From Candidatus Latescibacterota bacterium (GTDB lineage: Bacteria; JAAXHH01), in the NCBI GenBank assembly GCA_012270975.1, contig JAAXHH010000141.1, positions 186,335 through 250,334 of the forward strand: a stretch of DNA of 64,000 nucleotides, in the 5' to 3' direction. How positions within the stretch are numbered: position 1 is the stretch's first letter; each line of letters begins with the position of its first letter. A program made the translations under genes and the position numbers. A model generated the notes under the pieces. That model ran no database searches and was not told the origin of the DNA. It saw only the letters and a program-made list of their open reading frames with translations. Of the stretch, positions 35,843 to 45,800 are shown one piece after another.

Positions 35843-36708
35843 GCATCCTGGTAGACGAAAACACCCGCGTCGTCGTGCAGGGGATTACCGGCAGGGACGG
35901 GTCCTTTCACACGCGCCAGATGGTGGACTACGGAACGAACATCGTGGCCGGAGTTACACCCGGTAAAGGCGGCCAGGACCTGGACGGTATCCCGGTTTTC
36001 GACACCTTGGGCGAAGCAGCCGGGGCAACCGGGGCCAATACATCCATCATCTACGTCCGTCCCGCCTTCGCGGCCGACGCGATCCACGAGGCGGTCGATG
36101 CCGAATTGGACCTGGTGATCTGCATCACGGAAGGCATCCCCACGTTGGACATGGCCCGGGTCTACGCCGTCCTGCAGCATTCCCGTGTGCGCCTCCTGGG
36201 ACCGAACTGCCCAGGGGCCATCACCCCCGGCGTCACCAAGGTGGGCATCATGCCCGGCCACATACACCAGCCCGGCCAAGTGGGCGTGGTTTCCCGCAGC
36301 GGCACGCTGACCTACGAGATCGTCCACCAGTTGACGAGCGCGGGCATCGGCCAGTCGACCTGCCTGGGCATCGGCGGCGATCCGATCATCGGTACGGGCT
36401 TCATCGACGCCCTCGAGGCCTTCGAGGCGGACCCGGATACGCACGCGGTAGTGATGATCGGCGAGATTGGAGGCTCCGACGAGGAAAGGGCCGCGGAATT
36501 CGTCGGGGAAAACATGACAAAGCCGGTGGTCGGATTCATCGCGGGACGCACGGCGCCGCCCGGCAAACGCATGGGACACGCCGGTGCGATCATATCGGGT
36601 GGTACGGGCGGAGCCGAGGATAAGGTGAGGGCATTGAACGACGCCGGCATTCCCGTGGCCGACCGCTCGGCCGACGTGGTCGATTTGATCCGTTCCGCAC
36701 TCGCCTGA
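35839..36708 (+). CDS. sucD: Succinate-CoA ligase subunit alpha
   Basis: CoA-binding and phosphohistidine subunit, 289 residues. The active-site histidine is H247 in [20 protein letters not shown], and the CoA-binding N-terminal [18 protein letters not shown] (11-28) is intact. [11 protein letters not shown] (121-131) is the second conserved loop. It couples to sucC through a shared ATGA. The transcript probably ends before the strong promoter at 36725. Confidence 0.96.
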   Translation: MSILVDENTRVVVQGITGRDGSFHTRQMVDYGTNIVAGVTPGKGGQDLDGIPVFDTLGEAAGATGANTSIIYVRPAFAADAIHEAVDAELDLVICITEGIPTLDMARVYAVLQHSRVRLLGPNCPGAITPGVTKVGIMPGHIHQPGQVGVVSRSGTLTYEIVHQLTSAGIGQSTCLGIGGDPIIGTGFIDALEAFEADPDTHAVVMIGEIGGSDEERAAEFVGENMTKPVVGFIAGRTAPPGKRMGHAGAIISGGTGGAEDKVRALNDAGIPVADRSADVVDLIRSALA

Positions 36709-36724
36709 TCCGGGGATTTTCCTC

Positions 36725-36754
36725 TTGACACGACCGGGGTAACCCCCGTATTAT
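36725..36754 (+). promoter_or_regulatory. Predicted sigma-70 promoter of the yceD-rpmF-fab operon
   Basis: TTGACA (36725-36730, perfect -35), an 18-bp spacer and TATTAT (36749-36754). The leader to the yceD-like ATG at 36856 is about 95 nt. It drives the block from 36856 onward. Confidence 0.65.
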
Positions 36755-36855
36755 TAGTGGTTTCCGGGCGATTTACGGAAACCCGGAAACGTCCGAATTG
36801 GGGTACGAGATACGCGCGTGAAGTCTGGTCCGGCAATATTGAATAAGCAGTCGAT

Positions 36856-37377
36856 ATGCAAATCGCGATCGAGCATCTGGCCGAAGGTTTACATCCCATC
36901 CATCTAGAAGACACGCCCGCCGCCGATTTTCTTCCGGACGAGGACTGCCGTTTCGCTTCACCCGTCAAGGTGGACGGCACGCTCACGGTCTCCGAGAACT
37001 CGCTGGTGCTGCAGGCTGACATCGCGGTCGCCATGACCTTTTCCTGCGGCAGATGTCTCGAAGACGTGGAGGAACATATCAGCGGAGAAATCGCGACCTA
37101 CTACGAGAAGACCGACCGCGCCATACCCGAGGGTGAGGAGCTGACCGAAGCCGACGACGTGGAAATCCTGGACTACAGCGCGAAGGCGATAGACCTGAGT
37201 CGGCGCATCGCGGAACTCGTCAATCTTAACATCCCCATGAAACCCCTGTGCAGCGAAGATTGCAGGGGGCTCTGTCCGGAATGCGGGCGGAACCTCAACG
37301 AAGGCGCCTGTAGTTGTGGTACGCGGCAGGCGGACCCGCGCTGGCACACACTGAAAACGTTGTTGAAGGAGGATTAA
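36856..37377 (+). CDS. DUF177 (YceD-like) protein
   Basis: A 173-residue protein of the YceD/DUF177 family, which in many bacteria lies directly before rpmF and has been linked to 23S rRNA accumulation. The central CGRCLEDVEEHISGE (about 60) and the C-terminal zinc-ribbon-like part, CSEDCRGLCPECGRNL and ACSC, are typical. It lies 3 bp before rpmF, the conserved arrangement. The function is taken from the family and not seen here. Confidence 0.9.
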   Translation: MQIAIEHLAEGLHPIHLEDTPAADFLPDEDCRFASPVKVDGTLTVSENSLVLQADIAVAMTFSCGRCLEDVEEHISGEIATYYEKTDRAIPEGEELTEADDVEILDYSAKAIDLSRRIAELVNLNIPMKPLCSEDCRGLCPECGRNLNEGACSCGTRQADPRWHTLKTLLKED

Positions 37378-37380
37378 GAA

Positions 37381-37563
37381 ATGGCTTTGCCCAAGCGACG
37401 CCAATCCCGGGCACGAAGTCGTAAGCGCCGCACGCACTGGGTACTGTCGATGCCGGCACTGGTGGAATGCGACCACTGCGGAGAGAAGAAACGCGCGCAC
37501 CGCGTCTGCCCCCATTGCGGATACTACCAGGGAAGGGAAGTACAGGAAGTCGAAGCAATTTAG
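37381..37563 (+). CDS. rpmF: Large ribosomal subunit protein bL32
   Basis: A 60-residue ribosomal protein with the classic start [19 protein letters not shown] and a zinc ribbon of CDHC (29-32) and CPHC (42-45). This is the cysteine-containing form, which implies use under normal zinc supply. It sits between yceD and fabD. The usual plsX and fabH genes that follow rpmF in many genomes are absent here. Confidence 0.97.
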   Translation: MALPKRRQSRARSRKRRTHWVLSMPALVECDHCGEKKRAHRVCPHCGYYQGREVQEVEAI

Positions 37564-37581
37564 GTTCGGCGCCGCCAATTC

Positions 37582-38541
37582 ATGACCCAAGCCAGGATCG
37601 CTTTCTTGTTTCCGGGGCAGGCTTCCCAGTACGTGGGCATGGGCCGGGACCTGCACGACCGGTATCCGCAGGTACGGGAGCTCTACCTGCAGGCCAGCGA
37701 GATCGCCGAGGCCGATATCACGGGGATCTCCTTCGACGGACCCGCCGAAACCCTGAAGCAGACGAACTACACGCAGTTGGCTATCCTTGTGCACAGCGTG
37801 GCGGTGGCGTCCCTGCTGAAGGAACAGGGGATCCAACCGGATTACGTCGCCGGCCACAGCGTGGGGGAATACTCGGCGCTGGTCGCGTCGGGATCACTCG
37901 CGTTCGAGGAATCGGTGCGCCTGGTTCGGCTGCGCGGCACCCTGATGCATGAGGCCGGACAAAGGCGGCCGGGCACCATGGCGGCCGTGATCGGCCTGTC
38001 ACCGGAGGAAGTCGACGACGTCTGCCGGTCGGCGAGCGGGGAGGGCGAGCCCGTCCAGCCGGCCAACTACAACTCCCCGGTACAGACGGTCATCGCCGGG
38101 GCCGTGCCTGCCGTGAAACGGGCTATGGAAGCCGCCCGGGATGCGGGGGCCAGGAGGGTCGTGCCCCTCGAGGTTAGCGGGGCGTTCCACTCCAAACTCA
38201 TGGAGCATGCCAAGCAAGGCCTTGCGGAGGCAATCGGAAAGGCCGCCATCACCCGCGCCGAAACGCCGCTGGTGGCCAATGTAACCGCCCGGTCCGTGAC
38301 GGAACCGGAAGATATCCGGCGCCTGCTGATCGAGCAGCTGACCCGGCCGGTGCGTTGGGCGGAATCCATGCAGACCCTGGCCGGCCACGGGGTGGGCACC
38401 GTGGTGGAGGCGGGACCGGGCAGCGTACTCGCGGGACTCATGAAAAGAATGCACCGCGGCGTCGGCGTCCTGAATGCGGATAAGCTCGAGGACGTGTCTT
38501 CCGTGGTCGAAGGGCTCGGTCAGCCCGTGGTGGAGCGGTGA
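37582..38541 (+). CDS. fabD: Malonyl-CoA:ACP acyltransferase
   Basis: Loads malonate onto acyl carrier protein for fatty-acid synthesis, 319 residues. The nucleophile is S93 in GHSVGEYSALVASG, the N-terminal loop is LFPGQASQYVGMG, and the catalytic histidine lies in SGAFHSKLM near 202. It starts with ATG 19 bp after rpmF, in the same operon. It may supply malonyl-ACP to FabF. The type I synthase farther down carries its own acyltransferase. Confidence 0.95.
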   Translation: MTQARIAFLFPGQASQYVGMGRDLHDRYPQVRELYLQASEIAEADITGISFDGPAETLKQTNYTQLAILVHSVAVASLLKEQGIQPDYVAGHSVGEYSALVASGSLAFEESVRLVRLRGTLMHEAGQRRPGTMAAVIGLSPEEVDDVCRSASGEGEPVQPANYNSPVQTVIAGAVPAVKRAMEAARDAGARRVVPLEVSGAFHSKLMEHAKQGLAEAIGKAAITRAETPLVANVTARSVTEPEDIRRLLIEQLTRPVRWAESMQTLAGHGVGTVVEAGPGSVLAGLMKRMHRGVGVLNADKLEDVSSVVEGLGQPVVER

Positions 38542-38655
38542 TCCGATACGTGTGGTCGTCTGTGGTAGTACATTGAACCGAAACGCGCGGTCAATCCATG
38601 GCACAACTGTTATGAAAGTATTGAAATCAGTACCTGATCACGAGGATCTCCTGTT

Positions 38656-39399
38656 TTGCGTGGCTTGAACGGCAAAGTTGCCGTCATAACGGGCGGCGCC
38701 CAGGGGATCGGCTCCGCCGTCGCCGAACGGTTCGCCGCGGAAGGCGCCCGGGTAATCATTACGAGCCGCGACGGGACGAAGGCCGAAGAAGCCGCTGAGG
38801 CGTTGAAGCAAAAAGGGGGCGACGCGAGGGGGCTGTCCGCATGCATCGACGACCGGGACAGTGTGAAAGACCTGGTCGACGGCGTCGTTGAAGCATACGG
38901 ATCCATCGATGTTCTGGTCAACAACGCGGCCACGGTCCGGGACACGCTTTTGATGCGCATGAAACAGGCTGACTGGGACGAGGTCGTGCACATCAACCTG
39001 GGCGGCGTGTTTATCTGCACCCAGGCCGTCATACGGCCGATGATGCGGCAGCGGAGCGGCAGGATCATCAATATGACCTCGATCGTCGGCCTCTCGGGGA
39101 ACGTGGGACAGGCCAACTACGCCGCCTCCAAGGCCGGTATCGTCGGCTTCACCAAGTCCGTGGCGAAAGAGGTCGGCAGCAGGGGAATCACGGTCAACGC
39201 GATCGCCCCGGGGTATATCGAAACCGACATGACGGCGTCGCTTCCCGAGGCGGTGCGGACCGCGTTCCTGGACGCCACACCGCTTTCCCGGGCCGGACAA
39301 CCGGATGACGTGGCCGGAATCGCGGCGTTCCTGGCGTCCGACGACGCCGCCTTCATAACGGGCCAGGTGATGCGCGTCGACGGCGGCATGGGGATGTGA
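38656..39399 (+). CDS. fabG: 3-oxoacyl-ACP reductase
   Basis: NADPH-dependent short-chain dehydrogenase that reduces 3-oxoacyl-ACP in fatty-acid elongation, 247 residues. The cofactor motif is TGGAQGIG (12-19), and the catalytic residues are S142, Y155 and K159 (NMTSIVG and YAASKAG). The GITVNAIAPGYIETDMT loop is FabG-typical. The start is TTG at 38656. No ATG lies near it, and the family N-terminus LNGKVAVITGG is intact. It follows fabD after 114 bp. Confidence 0.93.
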   Translation: MRGLNGKVAVITGGAQGIGSAVAERFAAEGARVIITSRDGTKAEEAAEALKQKGGDARGLSACIDDRDSVKDLVDGVVEAYGSIDVLVNNAATVRDTLLMRMKQADWDEVVHINLGGVFICTQAVIRPMMRQRSGRIINMTSIVGLSGNVGQANYAASKAGIVGFTKSVAKEVGSRGITVNAIAPGYIETDMTASLPEAVRTAFLDATPLSRAGQPDDVAGIAAFLASDDAAFITGQVMRVDGGMGM

Positions 39400-39430
39400 G
39401 GGAAGGCAGCCTTTGAGGACGGATCAAGCG

Positions 39431-39444
39431 CTGCTTATAAGCAG
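39431..39444. promoter_or_regulatory. Perfect 14-bp palindrome upstream of acpP
   Basis: CTGCTTATAAGCAG in the 165-bp spacer between fabG and acpP. The two 7-bp halves are exact inverse complements. It could be an operator for a fatty-acid regulator. No regulator gene or second copy is known from this window. Confidence 0.4.
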
Positions 39445-39564
39445 AAGGTCATCTGTTACAGACGAAGTCCAGCGGTTTTAAGGAATTACTCTGGCGGACG
39501 CGACAAATCTCATCTCAGCATGTAAACTCAGAGTCAACAATTCATCCGTACAGGAGGAACGAAG

Positions 39565-39795
39565 ATGGAAGATCGCGTAAAGGAGATCATCGCCGAGCAG
39601 CTTGGCGTGGATGGTGACCAGGTTACCGACAATGCCTCGTTTACCGACGACCTGGGCGCCGACTCGCTCGACACGGTCGAGCTCGTCATGGCCCTCGAGG
39701 AAGAATTCGATCTCGAGATTCCCGACGAGGACGCCGAGAAGATCGTCACGGTAGGTGACGCGATCAAGTATCTCCAGGCCAATATAGACGGCTGA
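39565..39795 (+). CDS. acpP: Acyl carrier protein
   Basis: A 76-residue acidic carrier protein. The phosphopantetheine attachment serine is S34 in [31 protein letters not shown] and the IPDEDAEKI helix match standard FAS II ACPs. It has a strong AGGAGG upstream. It sits between fabG and fabF, and a GC-rich hairpin (39819-39838) separates it from fabF. Confidence 0.97.
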   Translation: MEDRVKEIIAEQLGVDGDQVTDNASFTDDLGADSLDTVELVMALEEEFDLEIPDEDAEKIVTVGDAIKYLQANIDG

Positions 39796-39818
39796 TTCAA
39801 CTCAAGGTCCGGTCCGTG

Positions 39819-39838
39819 ATCCCCGGTAGTCCGGGGAT
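39819..39838 (+). terminator. GC-rich hairpin between acpP and fabF
   Basis: ATCCCCGG and CCGGGGAT form an 8-bp perfect stem with a TAGT loop. No T-run follows, so it may attenuate or stabilise the abundant acpP message instead of ending it fully. Confidence 0.5.
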
Positions 39839-39867
39839 GCGGCCGGTTGATTTCGGGAGACTTCGGC

Positions 39868-41109
39868 GTGGCAGAGCGCGTTGTCGTTACCGGTATGGGC
39901 GTCCTGAGCCCCGTGGGTCTCACGCTTGATACCTACTGGAAAGCCCTTTGCGACGGCCAAAGCGGCGTTGGCCCCATAACCAAGTTCGATGTCGGCGACT
40001 TTCCGGCCAAAATCGCCGCCGAGTTGAAGGATTTCAATGCGGCGGACTATATCGACCGGAAGGAAGTGCGGCGCATGGACGACAACGTCCAGTACGCGGT
40101 AATCGCGGCGCAGATGGCGATCGATGACTCCGGGCTGGATCTCGATGCCGAGGACCGGGGACGCATCGGAGTGGTCATGGGCACGGGCGTCGGTGGGATC
40201 TGGACTTTCGAAAACCAGCACGCGAACCTGGTGAATAAGGGGCCGGGCCGGGTCAGCCCCTTTTTCATTCCGATGATGATCGCGGATATGGCGCCTGGCC
40301 AAATCTCGATGATTCATGGCCTGAAGGGTCCCAACTACACCACGGTATCTGCCTGTTCCAGCGGAGCGCACGGCATAGGCGACGCCTTCAGGATACTGCA
40401 GCACGGGGACGCGGACGTCATGGTCACCGGCGGGACGGAGGCCAGCATCTCCCCCATGGCCGTGGCCGGGTTCAGCAACATGCGGGCCCTTTCCCTCCGA
40501 AACGACGAACCTGAACGGGCCAGCCGGCCATTTGACGCCGAACGGGACGGATTCGTCCTGGGCGAGGGAGCAGGCATGGTCGTGCTCGAGACCCTGCCGC
40601 ACGCACTGCAGCGCAACGCGACGATTTATGCCGAACTGGCGGGTTATGCGGCGACGGCGGACGCTTTTCATATCACCCAGCCGCATGAATCGGGCGAAGG
40701 CGCGGTGCGGTCCATGAGCCTCGCACTGCGGAACGCCGGGTTGGCCGCAGACGAGATCGATTACATCAACGCTCACGGCACATCCACTCCCTTTAACGAC
40801 CGCATCGAAACCCTGGCGATCAAGAAGGTCTTTGGAAATCACGCGAAACGTCTCGCCATCAGCTCCACCAAGTCGCTTGTCGGCCATCTTCTCGGAGCTT
40901 CGGGAGGGGTGGAGTTCATCGCGACCTCGCTGTCCGTCTCCCGCGATTTCGTCCATCCTACCATCAACTACGAGGTACCCGATCCCGATTGCGACTTGGA
41001 CTACGTCCCCAACACCGGCAGGGAGCGGGAAGTACGGGCGGCCTTGACCAATTCATTTGGATTCGGTGGGCATAACGTAACTCTCGTGGTAAAGAAGTAC
41101 ACGGCGTAA
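39868..41109 (+). CDS. fabF: 3-oxoacyl-ACP synthase II
   Basis: Condensing enzyme of fatty-acid elongation, 413 residues. The catalytic triad is C163 (VSACSSGAHG), H303 (NAHGTSTPFND) and H340 (KSLVGHLLGA). The start is GTG at 39868 (MAERVVVTGMGVLSPVG), with GGGAG 9 nt upstream, which gives the standard 413 residues. A TTG at 39847 only adds a short non-conserved lead. No fabH-type initiating synthase is present in the window. It is followed by rnc after 39 bp, a widely conserved arrangement. Confidence 0.95.
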   Translation: MAERVVVTGMGVLSPVGLTLDTYWKALCDGQSGVGPITKFDVGDFPAKIAAELKDFNAADYIDRKEVRRMDDNVQYAVIAAQMAIDDSGLDLDAEDRGRIGVVMGTGVGGIWTFENQHANLVNKGPGRVSPFFIPMMIADMAPGQISMIHGLKGPNYTTVSACSSGAHGIGDAFRILQHGDADVMVTGGTEASISPMAVAGFSNMRALSLRNDEPERASRPFDAERDGFVLGEGAGMVVLETLPHALQRNATIYAELAGYAATADAFHITQPHESGEGAVRSMSLALRNAGLAADEIDYINAHGTSTPFNDRIETLAIKKVFGNHAKRLAISSTKSLVGHLLGASGGVEFIATSLSVSRDFVHPTINYEVPDPDCDLDYVPNTGREREVRAALTNSFGFGGHNVTLVVKKYTA

Positions 41110-41148
41110 CGTCCTCCGAAACGCCTCGAATGTTTTCCAGGGATTACC

Positions 41149-41976
41149 GTGTCGAAACGGCATCCTATCCTGCAGAAGCTGGCGCGAGTAGCCGCGGCCC
41201 TTTTTTCCGGCCTGAAACGCGGCGTATCCGGCCATGCCGCGAACCGAACGGCCATCGAACGGGAAAACGCCCGCCAGGTACAAAAGTATCTCAACTACCG
41301 ATTCAAAAACCCCGACTATCTCATTACGGCGCTGAAGCACCGTTCCTACGTGTATTCCCGGGAACAGTCGGGCGTTCACTCCAATGAACGACTGGAGTTC
41401 CTCGGTGACGCGGTGCTGGACCTCGTCGTAGGCGAGTTCATCTTCAACAGGTATCCCCGGCGCCGCGAGGGACAGCTGACGCAGCTCCGTTCCACGCTGG
41501 TCAACCGGAAGGCCCTCGCGCGCCAGGCCCGGACGATGAAACTCGGTCGATACGTGCTGCTGAGCTCCAGCGAAGCCCGTTCCGGCGGCCGGTTTCGCCA
41601 TTCGATCCTTTCCGACGCCTACGAGTCCATCATCGGGGCCATGTACCTGGACGGCGGACTCGGTCCGGTCAGACGCTTCCTGTATCGCACCCTGCTCCAA
41701 GACTTGGGTGAAGAACGCCCCGCCAGCGTCGATCACTCCCGGAACTACAAGAGCGCGCTGCTTGAATTCACGCAGGGCGAGGGCATAGGCCAGCCGGAAT
41801 ACCGGGTTGATTCCGCCGTCGGCCCCGACCATGAGAAGATCTTTACCATCGAGGTCTATGTATCCGGGAATCCCGTGAGCAAGGGCACGGGCACCAGCAA
41901 GAAAAACGCCGAGCAGGACGCCGCGAGACAGGCCGTCGAGCAACTGCAGGCCGCCCGGAACAGCGAAGGGCCATGA
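41149..41976 (+). CDS. rnc: Ribonuclease III
   Basis: Double-strand-specific endoribonuclease of rRNA and mRNA processing, 275 residues. The signature NERLEFLGDAVL (79-90) and the second acidic site DAYESIIGAMYLD (about 163-175) are intact, and a dsRNA-binding domain covers about 198-270 (NYKSALLEF to KKNAEQDAARQAVEQL). A 40-residue basic N-terminal extension precedes the catalytic core and is unusual in length. The start is GTG. The gene overlaps the next one by 4 nt (ATGA). Confidence 0.95.
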   Translation: MSKRHPILQKLARVAAALFSGLKRGVSGHAANRTAIERENARQVQKYLNYRFKNPDYLITALKHRSYVYSREQSGVHSNERLEFLGDAVLDLVVGEFIFNRYPRRREGQLTQLRSTLVNRKALARQARTMKLGRYVLLSSSEARSGGRFRHSILSDAYESIIGAMYLDGGLGPVRRFLYRTLLQDLGEERPASVDHSRNYKSALLEFTQGEGIGQPEYRVDSAVGPDHEKIFTIEVYVSGNPVSKGTGTSKKNAEQDAARQAVEQLQAARNSEGP

Positions 41977-42800
41977 TCCGCATACTCGCCACGCCCGGAT
42001 GTTCCGCCGCCTGGAACATGGCTGTCGACGAAGCCCTGTTCGACGCGGGCGGGCGGGATCCGGAGATGATGACCCTGCGCATCTATTCCTGGACTCCTCC
42101 GGCCGTGTCTCTCGGATACGGCCAGGACGTGGAAGGCGAGATCGATCCCCGCCAGTGCGACCGGCACGGCATCGGATTGGTCCGGCGGATCACCGGGGGC
42201 CGCGCCGTGTTGCACGACCAGGAACTGACCTACAGCCTGGTGGCGCAGGAGTCCCACCCCGCCCTGGGCAGCTCGTCCGGCGTGATGATCCGCACGGTGA
42301 GCGAGGCGCTGATCGGGACGCTACGGCAATTCGGAATCCCGGCTGAAATTGCGCGGGACGGACGTTGCGGCATGGGTGGCAAAGGCGACGTATGTTTCAC
42401 GGCTACCGGACGAAACGAAGTCACGGTCCGCGGAAAGAAACTGGCCGGTAACGCCCAGCGCCGTTCGGGTGGACGGGTACTGCAGCACGGATCCATCCTG
42501 CTGGGACCTGGCCACAGAAAGCTTCCCCTGTTGATGCCTGGTCACGCTCGCGCACGCCGGGACGCCATCGCCCGGCTGCTGAACGAGCGGACCGTCTCCG
42601 TATCCGAGTTGATTCCCCGCGCTCCGTCCTTCGAGGAATGGACCGACTGCCTGTCCCGGTCGTTTCTTGAACAACTGAACCTGGAAGGTCGAATGGACGT
42701 ACTGGACGCTGACGAGCGGCGCATGGCCGAGTCGTTGGTCCGCACCCGATACGGAAGCGCCGACTGGACCTGGCGAAGGACGCTCTGCCATGTCGGATGA
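41973..42800 (+). CDS. Lipoate-protein ligase A family (LplA/LipM-like) protein
   Basis: A 275-residue protein of the biotin/lipoate ligase-transferase fold. It starts RILATPGCSAAWNMAVDEAL, with RRITGGRAVLHDQELTYSL (about 69-87) and the lysine K in VRGKKLAGNAQRR near 157. The short length and absence of an obvious C-terminal accessory domain favour an octanoyl- or lipoyl-transferase of the LipM/LipL kind over a full LplA. It overlaps rnc (ATGA) upstream and the polyketide synthase gene by 11 bp downstream, so the three are translationally linked. Confidence 0.85.
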   Translation: MIRILATPGCSAAWNMAVDEALFDAGGRDPEMMTLRIYSWTPPAVSLGYGQDVEGEIDPRQCDRHGIGLVRRITGGRAVLHDQELTYSLVAQESHPALGSSSGVMIRTVSEALIGTLRQFGIPAEIARDGRCGMGGKGDVCFTATGRNEVTVRGKKLAGNAQRRSGGRVLQHGSILLGPGHRKLPLLMPGHARARRDAIARLLNERTVSVSELIPRAPSFEEWTDCLSRSFLEQLNLEGRMDVLDADERRMAESLVRTRYGSADWTWRRTLCHVG

Positions 42801-45800
42801 ACCCGTTGCGATAACCGGAATCGCCTGCCGGTTCCCCGGGGGGATATCGACGCCCCAGTCCTTCTGGGAATTCATCCTGAACGGCGGAGACGCGATACGC
42901 GTCGTGCCGGACGAACGAAAAGCCCTGTGGAGTTACTGGCCGGACCGCGGGGAGTATCCAGACTGTGGCGGATTCGTCGACGAAATCGACCGGTTCGACG
43001 CGGGGTTCTTCAAAATATCGCCCCGGGAAGCCCGCCACATCGATCCCCAGCAGCGCATCCTGCTTGAACTCGCCTGGGAAGCGCTGGAAGACGCTCGGAT
43101 ACCCCCGGCCAAGCTGGAAGGCCGGTCCGTCGGAGTGTACGTGGGGATCTTCCTGGACGAATACTGGGATCTGCAGCGGTACGCGGCGCCTTCGTCGGTG
43201 GGCATGCATACCAACACGGGCGGCACGTTGAGCATCGCGGCCAACCGGATCTCCTACTTCCTCGATTTGCAGGGCCCGAGCATCGCCGTGGATACGGCCT
43301 GCTCCTCGTCCCTGACCGCCATACACCTGGCCTGCCGCGATATCCAGGCCGGAACCTGTACCGCGGCGCTTGCCGGAGGCGCCAATCTACTGCTGACGCC
43401 GCAGACGACGCGCGGGTTTCAACAGGCGCAGATGCTGTCGCCGGACGGGCGTTGCAGGGCCTTCGACCAGGGCGCGAACGGATACGGACGCAGCGACGGC
43501 GCCGGCATGGTCGTGCTGAAGCCCCTGGCCGCGGCGATGGAGGACGGCGATGCGATCTACGCGGTCGTTCACGGTTCCGCGATCAACCAGGACGGGCGCA
43601 GCAGGGGACTGACCGTACCGGGGCAAAGCGCGCAGGAAGCCGTCATCGAGTCGGCCGCCCGGGCAGGGGGCGTAAGCGCCTCTCGACTCGCTTTCGTGGA
43701 AGCCCATGGCACGGGAACGCCCACGGGCGATCCCATAGAAGCGATGGCCATTGGACGCGCCACGGGATCCACCGGCTGCCTGATCGGTTCGGTGAAGACC
43801 AATATCGGCCACACCGAGGCGGCGGCCGGAGTCGCCGGCGTCATCAAGACGGCGCTGTCGCTGAAACATGGGATCCTGCCGCCCTCTCTGCATTTCACGG
43901 ATCCGAATCCAGATATCCCCTTTGAAGAACTGGGGTTAAGGGTGGTCACCGAACCGGAGAACCTCCCCCGTCCCACCTATGCCGGTGTAAACTCCTTCGG
44001 ATTCGGCGGCGCCAACGCCCACGTCGTGCTCGGATCGCCGCCGGTCATGGAGCTCCACGAAGAACCTTCAAATACGCAACCGGCACGTGAACTGCAAACG
44101 ACAGAAACGGACGCTACCCGTCGCCAGCCGGTTCTGCAGGCTCCCCGGCTTCTGGTACTGTCCACCCACAGCACCGCCGCGCTGAAAGAAAAAGCATCGG
44201 ATACCGTATCCCTGCTTCGAAGCCATCCCGATACGCCGCCCGGCGATCTCGCTGCCGCGCTCGCCCTGCACCGATCCCATCTCGATCACCGTCTGGCGCT
44301 GTTGTTCGAGGAGTCCGGAGAAGCCGTCCGGGACCTCGAGGAGTTCTGCGGTGGCGGCATCCCGGATCGTTTCGAAACCGGACGCACCGGAGCACACGCG
44401 ACACCCGTCGTGTTTGTCTTCACCGGCATGGGCCCCCAATGGTACGGCATGGATCAGGCGCTTTACGACGAAGCGCCCCCGTTCCGCGAGGCGCTGGACG
44501 AGTTCGACCACCTGTTCGCGGCGATTTCGGGCAGGTCCTTGCTTGAAGTGATGCGGACCGGGACGACCGGTGAGCGCATGGCCGACGTCGCGGTCGCTCA
44601 GCCCGCCAACATGGCGCTGCAGTGGGCGCTGGCGGCCTTGTGGCGGTCCCTGGGCGTCGGGCCGCAGATCGTCGTCGGCCACAGCGTCGGGGAAATCGCA
44701 GGTGCCTGCGTCACGGGTGCAATTTCGCTGGAAGAGGGGGTTCGCATCATCTACCAGCGCAGCAGGCTACAGAAGGCTATGCAGGGAAGGGGTGAAATGC
44801 TGGCGGTGGGCGTGTCGCCCGAAGAGGCGGGAGAGCTCATCGAACCCTACGATGCCAGCCTGTCCATCGCCGCGGTCAACAGCCCGGCATCCGTGACCAT
44901 ATCGGGAGAAGCAGCGGATATCGACCGGTTGCAGGACGCGATCGAAGATCGACGGCTCTTCTGCCAGAAGCTGCATACAGAGATCGCCTATCACAGTGGG
45001 CAAATGGACGGGATCCGCGAGGATTTTCTGGCGTCCCTCAACGGATTGTCCCCCTCGAAAACCCGCGTACCGCTGTTGTCGACGGTGACGGGTGCGCAGG
45101 CAGACGGAACGGAACTCGACGCGGATCACTGGTGGCGGAATATCCGGAGTCCCGTCCTGTTCGACCGGATATTCGAAGAGGTTTCAGACGGCGGAGAAGC
45201 GCTTTACCTTCAGATCGGCCCCCATCCGGTGCTTTCCACGGCCATTTATGAGAATCTGGCTCAACACAACCAGCCGGGCCATGCACTCGCCACGCTGCGG
45301 CGCGATCGCGGAGCGTGGGACGTCCTGCTCGAATCCGTGGCAAAGTGCTACGTCCATGGACACGCTATCAACTGGGAGCGTCTGATGGACTCGCCTCGCG
45401 TGTCCGTGCAACTGCCGCCGTACCCCTGGCAGAAGGAACGGTACTGGCTGGATGGAATGGACCATCACCCGGGCGGCCTGTACCCGCACCCGTTGATCGG
45501 TCCGGCCGTTGAATCTTCCGTCGACCCCGATTCCCGGATATGGGAACGGGCGATCAGCCTGGAATCTCACCCGATCCTCGCGGACCACAAGGTGCTGGGC
45601 CGGTCGATCATGTCGCTTGCCGGGCAGATCGAAATGCTCTTCGAGACGCTCGACGCAGCGGATATTCCCGTCGCCTTCACCAGCCTCGAACTCCTGCACC
45701 CCCTGTTATTGCCCGAAATCGGTGCGCACCGCTTCCAGATCGTGCAAAGGCAGAACCGGTATACCCTGTCCTCCAAACCGGAATCTCAGGAGACGGCTTC

